From Clostridia bacterium (GTDB lineage: Bacteria; Bacillota_A; Clostridia; Oscillospirales; CAG-272), in NCBI GenBank assembly GCA_017630995.1, contig JAGBUD010000122.1, positions 1 through 15,970 of the forward strand: a stretch of 15,970 nucleotides of DNA, read 5' to 3'. Shown piece by piece: positions 13,998-15,970 of this stretch; position 1 is the stretch's first letter, and every line of letters begins with the position of its first letter. The position numbers and the translations under genes are program-made. The notes beneath the pieces were generated by a model. The model searched no databases and had not been told where the DNA came from. It worked only from the letters and a program-made list of their open reading frames with translations.

Positions 13998-14040
13998 AAA
14001 AAGCTGGTTGTCTTACCCGTAAGTAAGATAACCGGCTTTT
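13998..14040. terminator. Bidirectional terminator between lysR and the alpha/beta hydrolase gene
   Basis: A long stem (about 14001-14016 with 14023-14038, two G-U pairs, loop CCGTAA) is flanked by an A run at its left and a T run at its right. It therefore works as a hairpin plus T tract on both strands. The two genes converge on it, with stops at 13996 and 14050. Confidence 0.9.
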
Positions 14041-14049
14041 ATTTATCCG

Positions 14050-15009
14050 TCAGCTGTCGAGGTGCTCGAATATAATCCTCCAAACGCTCTCGTCCTGCTC
14101 GGTCATTTTGTCAAAATCAAAGGACTCAACGAACCGCTTTTTATCCTCTGCTGTTGCCTTTTTGTTTCGCAGAAGCTTTGCTCTTTGCTTTGTGAAAACG
14201 GAGAGCTGCTCTATCGCAGACTCTGTGTAATTGGGGTTATGACCCTTATTGTCGGTGAGCAAAAAGCTAACGTTTTCCTTGTCATTTAGCGCGGAATAGA
14301 GTATATCGTAGTGACTCTTTTTGCATAGCTTATCATCAGCGGAATATATAAGAAGCGCCTTTGCGGAAGAATTTGAAAGCGACTCTGCCGCATTGAAATT
14401 AACGAATTTGGGATTTGACTCCTGCTCAAGCGAAAATACCGCCTTGCGATATCCTTTAAGGATCCCCGAAAAGAACGTCTTTGTCATCTCCTCGACGGAA
14501 ACGAAACCGCACATTGCGACAACGTGGGTAATTTCCGAATGAAGCGCCGAGATATTCAGCGTTGAAAACGCGCCCCAGCTATGCCCCATAACCGATAAAG
14601 TCATTCCCGAAAAGCGCTCGTCCGCCTTAATTGCCTCAATGCAGTCATTGAGGTCGGCAAGCGACTGCGCAAGTCCGTTCGGTGACTCGCCGCCCGATTC
14701 CATACACCCCGTGTGATCGTAAGCGAAGACTTGGTATCCGTGGCGGCAAAGCATTTCGATTTCTTTCATATATGCGCGGTGTCCGCCGCCGAATCCGTGG
14801 TCAAAAACCACGAGTCTTTCGGAGATAGGATTTTCATAGCTATAGATATATCCTTGCAAGCTATGTCCCATATGTGATTTAAAGCTGTATTTTTCACTAT
14901 TCAATCCCGGAAAATCATCTGCCGAGAAATAAAAAACCGATTCGGTATCGTCGCACCGAGTGAATATCATTCCCTTATAGCCGTTTACTATCTGCTTTTC
15001 AAAAATCAT
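14050..15009 (-). CDS. Alpha/beta hydrolase (serine hydrolase)
   Basis: 319 residues; AAAGGGA precedes the ATG by about 6 bases. The alpha/beta-hydrolase landmarks are all present: oxyanion-loop DHGFGGG (70-76), YDHTGCMESGG (98-107), nucleophile elbow GHSWG (142-146, S144), acid in IYSADD (D225 or D226), and histidine in KGHNP (H257). There is no signal peptide, so it is cytoplasmic. It most resembles lysophospholipase/esterase-like hydrolases of the BAAT or serine aminopeptidase S33 type; the substrate is unknown. The last 60 residues (from about 262) are charged and helical, a modest extension. It has its own consensus promoter and is a single-gene unit, convergent with lysR and divergent from the alanine-dehydrogenase-like gene. 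Confidence 0.92.
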   Translation of the reverse strand: MIFEKQIVNGYKGMIFTRCDDTESVFYFSADDFPGLNSEKYSFKSHMGHSLQGYIYSYENPISERLVVFDHGFGGGHRAYMKEIEMLCRHGYQVFAYDHTGCMESGGESPNGLAQSLADLNDCIEAIKADERFSGMTLSVMGHSWGAFSTLNISALHSEITHVVAMCGFVSVEEMTKTFFSGILKGYRKAVFSLEQESNPKFVNFNAAESLSNSSAKALLIYSADDKLCKKSHYDILYSALNDKENVSFLLTDNKGHNPNYTESAIEQLSVFTKQRAKLLRNKKATAEDKKRFVESFDFDKMTEQDESVWRIIFEHLDS

Positions 15010-15068
15010 ATTTTTCCCTTTCGTGAATTTAAAACGTTAATCTGATTTCTGCCTTTTCTTCTATAATG

Positions 15069-15097
15069 ATTTTACCACGTTTTGTTTTTTATGTCAA
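15069..15097 (-). promoter_or_regulatory. Promoter of the alpha/beta hydrolase gene
   Basis: On the minus strand, TTGACA (15092-15097), 17 bp, TAAAAT (15069-15074) preceded by GTGG. The same build is used by lysR. Confidence 0.9.
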
Positions 15098-15154
15098 CAC
15101 CGCTCCTTGATGAGTGATATTTCATATACACGCTGTTTGTGTTTTTGGCGTGTT

Positions 15155-15191
15155 TTAACTTTTTGCGCAGCGGACATAATAAGATTATATA
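15155..15191 (+). promoter_or_regulatory. Weak candidate promoter of the alanine-dehydrogenase-like gene
   Basis: Two poor options are seen: TTAACT (15155-15160), 16 bp, TAATAA (15177-15182); or TTGCGC (15163-15168), 17 bp, TATATA (15186-15191). Neither has the GTGR extension of the other promoters. An inverted repeat ACACGC (15128-15133)/GCGTGT (15148-15153) lies just upstream and could be an operator. Confidence 0.3.
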
Positions 15192-15212
15192 TTATTCCCA
15201 AAGGAGAAAAAT

Positions 15213-15970
15213 ATGGTACTTGGAATTCTCAAAGATATTAAAGCGGGTGAATACAGAGTTATATGCACGCCGCGAGAGGTTAAAAGCATAGTTTCTGCTG
15301 GACATACGGTTTGGGCGCAGCACGATTGCGGCAAGGCAGCGGGATTCTCCGATGAAAAATATGTCGCGGCAGGTGCAAGGATAGTAGGCTCAAGGGAGGA
15401 GATTTGGGCGGGGTGCGATATGGTTGCAAAGGTTAAGGAATTTGCACCCGAAGAATATCCGCTTATGCGAAAAAATCAGATACTTTTGGGGTGCATTCAC
15501 CCCGCGGGACATTCGGACGAGGTTGACGCAATCTTAAAAAGCCAAGCTATTGCGTTCACCGCAGAGGATTCACACCGTTACGGCTCGGCAAACTGCGAGG
15601 CGGCGGGCAAGCAAGGCGCTCTGTTTGGGCTTGAATCTATGCTAACGCTAAACGGCGGAAAAGGAAAGTTCGTGGGCGGATTTTCGGGTGCACCGAGAAT
15701 GAACGTGCTTATTCTCGGCGCAGGTGTTGTTGGCAAAAGCGCGCTTGAGGTGCTTTTTGCGCTCGGTGCGTGTTGCACGGTTATGGATATAAACACGGGA
15801 GTTCTTCAAAATCTCCTGTCAAGCTATGGGAGCAAAATAAGCACTATGCTCTGCACCAAGGAGTCTATTGCCGAGATTCTTCCAAGCATCGATATGGTTT
15901 TAAACTGCGTTAAGTGGGACAAAAAGCGAACAGACTTTCTTATTGACAAGGAGATGCTGAAGCTTATGGA
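15213..15970 (+). CDS. Alanine dehydrogenase-like NAD-dependent enzyme, N-terminal part, 3' end outside window
   Basis: 252 codons are open to the right edge. AAGGAGA (15201-15207) lies 5 bases before the ATG. Full alanine dehydrogenases are about 370 residues, so about a third is missing. The N-terminal pattern fits the alanine dehydrogenase/PNT family: RVICTP with R15, AGHTV, GFSDEKYVAAGA, KVKE with K75, and H96 in CIHPAGH. These fall at the same positions as the R15/K75/H96 pyruvate-binding set known in alanine dehydrogenases. The Rossmann segment has GAGVVG (169-174) and MDIN (191-194). The region after the first domain departs from typical Ald: AFTAEDSHRYG in place of AYETV, and FSGAPR in place of VPGVAP. 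A related opine-type or otherwise divergent dehydrogenase is therefore possible. The expected reaction is reversible oxidative deamination of L-alanine to pyruvate. Confidence 0.75.
   Translation, partial: MVLGILKDIKAGEYRVICTPREVKSIVSAGHTVWAQHDCGKAAGFSDEKYVAAGARIVGSREEIWAGCDMVAKVKEFAPEEYPLMRKNQILLGCIHPAGHSDEVDAILKSQAIAFTAEDSHRYGSANCEAAGKQGALFGLESMLTLNGGKGKFVGGFSGAPRMNVLILGAGVVGKSALEVLFALGACCTVMDINTGVLQNLLSSYGSKISTMLCTKESIAEILPSIDMVLNCVKWDKKRTDFLIDKEMLKLM

Noticed and set aside
15128..15160. ACACGC/GCGTGT inverted repeat with following T-rich bases as a terminator on the plus strand
   Set aside because: No plus-strand gene precedes it; it is better seen as a possible operator near the divergent promoters.

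Overview
The window looks like a chromosomal segment of an uncultured gut-type Clostridia (Firmicutes/Bacillota). The grounds are a moderate-to-low GC content, consensus sigma-A promoters, strong AGGAGG-type ribosome binding sites, a yybP-ykoY manganese riboswitch, a PadR-DUF1700-DUF4097 cassette, and a lipoprotein built from CxC/CxxC repeats plus DUF11 and NlpC/P60-like parts. Genus cannot be told from the sequence. No phage, transposon, CRISPR array, tRNA or rRNA is visible, and no gene-free stretch exceeds 300 bases.

Layout from left to right: (1) the C-terminal two thirds of htpG (+), running off the left edge. (2) A 908-residue cytoplasmic GH20-like glycosidase (+). (3) A shared bidirectional terminator. 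(4) On the minus strand, a manganese-riboswitch-controlled operon of mntP (Mn efflux) followed by a small CBM9-like protein. (5) A cytoplasmic NodB-like polysaccharide deacetylase (-). (6) A padR-DUF1700-DUF4097 operon (-) with overlapping genes. (7) A B3-like metallo-beta-lactamase-fold hydrolase (-). (8) A 1024-residue lipoprotein (-) with six HWxxCxC repeats, a putative NlpC/P60 domain, a DUF11 domain and a second, degenerate NlpC/P60-like domain. (9) A divergent LysR regulator (+). (10) An alpha/beta hydrolase (-) convergent with lysR. (11) The first 252 codons of an alanine-dehydrogenase-like gene (+), running off the right edge.

Most genes have their own promoter and terminator, so this is a run of short transcription units and not one pathway. 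Seven promoters share the same build: a TTGACA-like -35, exactly 17 bp, and an extended -10 of the form GTGA-TATAAT or GTGG-TAAAAT. Some genes share a broad theme of carbohydrate and cell-envelope work (GH20-like enzyme, CBM9-like protein, deacetylase, NlpC/P60-like lipoprotein), but a joint function is only inference.

The most interesting items are the lipoprotein with an active-looking and an inactive-looking NlpC/P60 half and a 100-residue tandem duplication; the mntP leader, whose alternative helices can be traced by hand; and the inverted repeats placed at the padR and lysR/lipoprotein promoters. I found no clear novel defence or mobile system.
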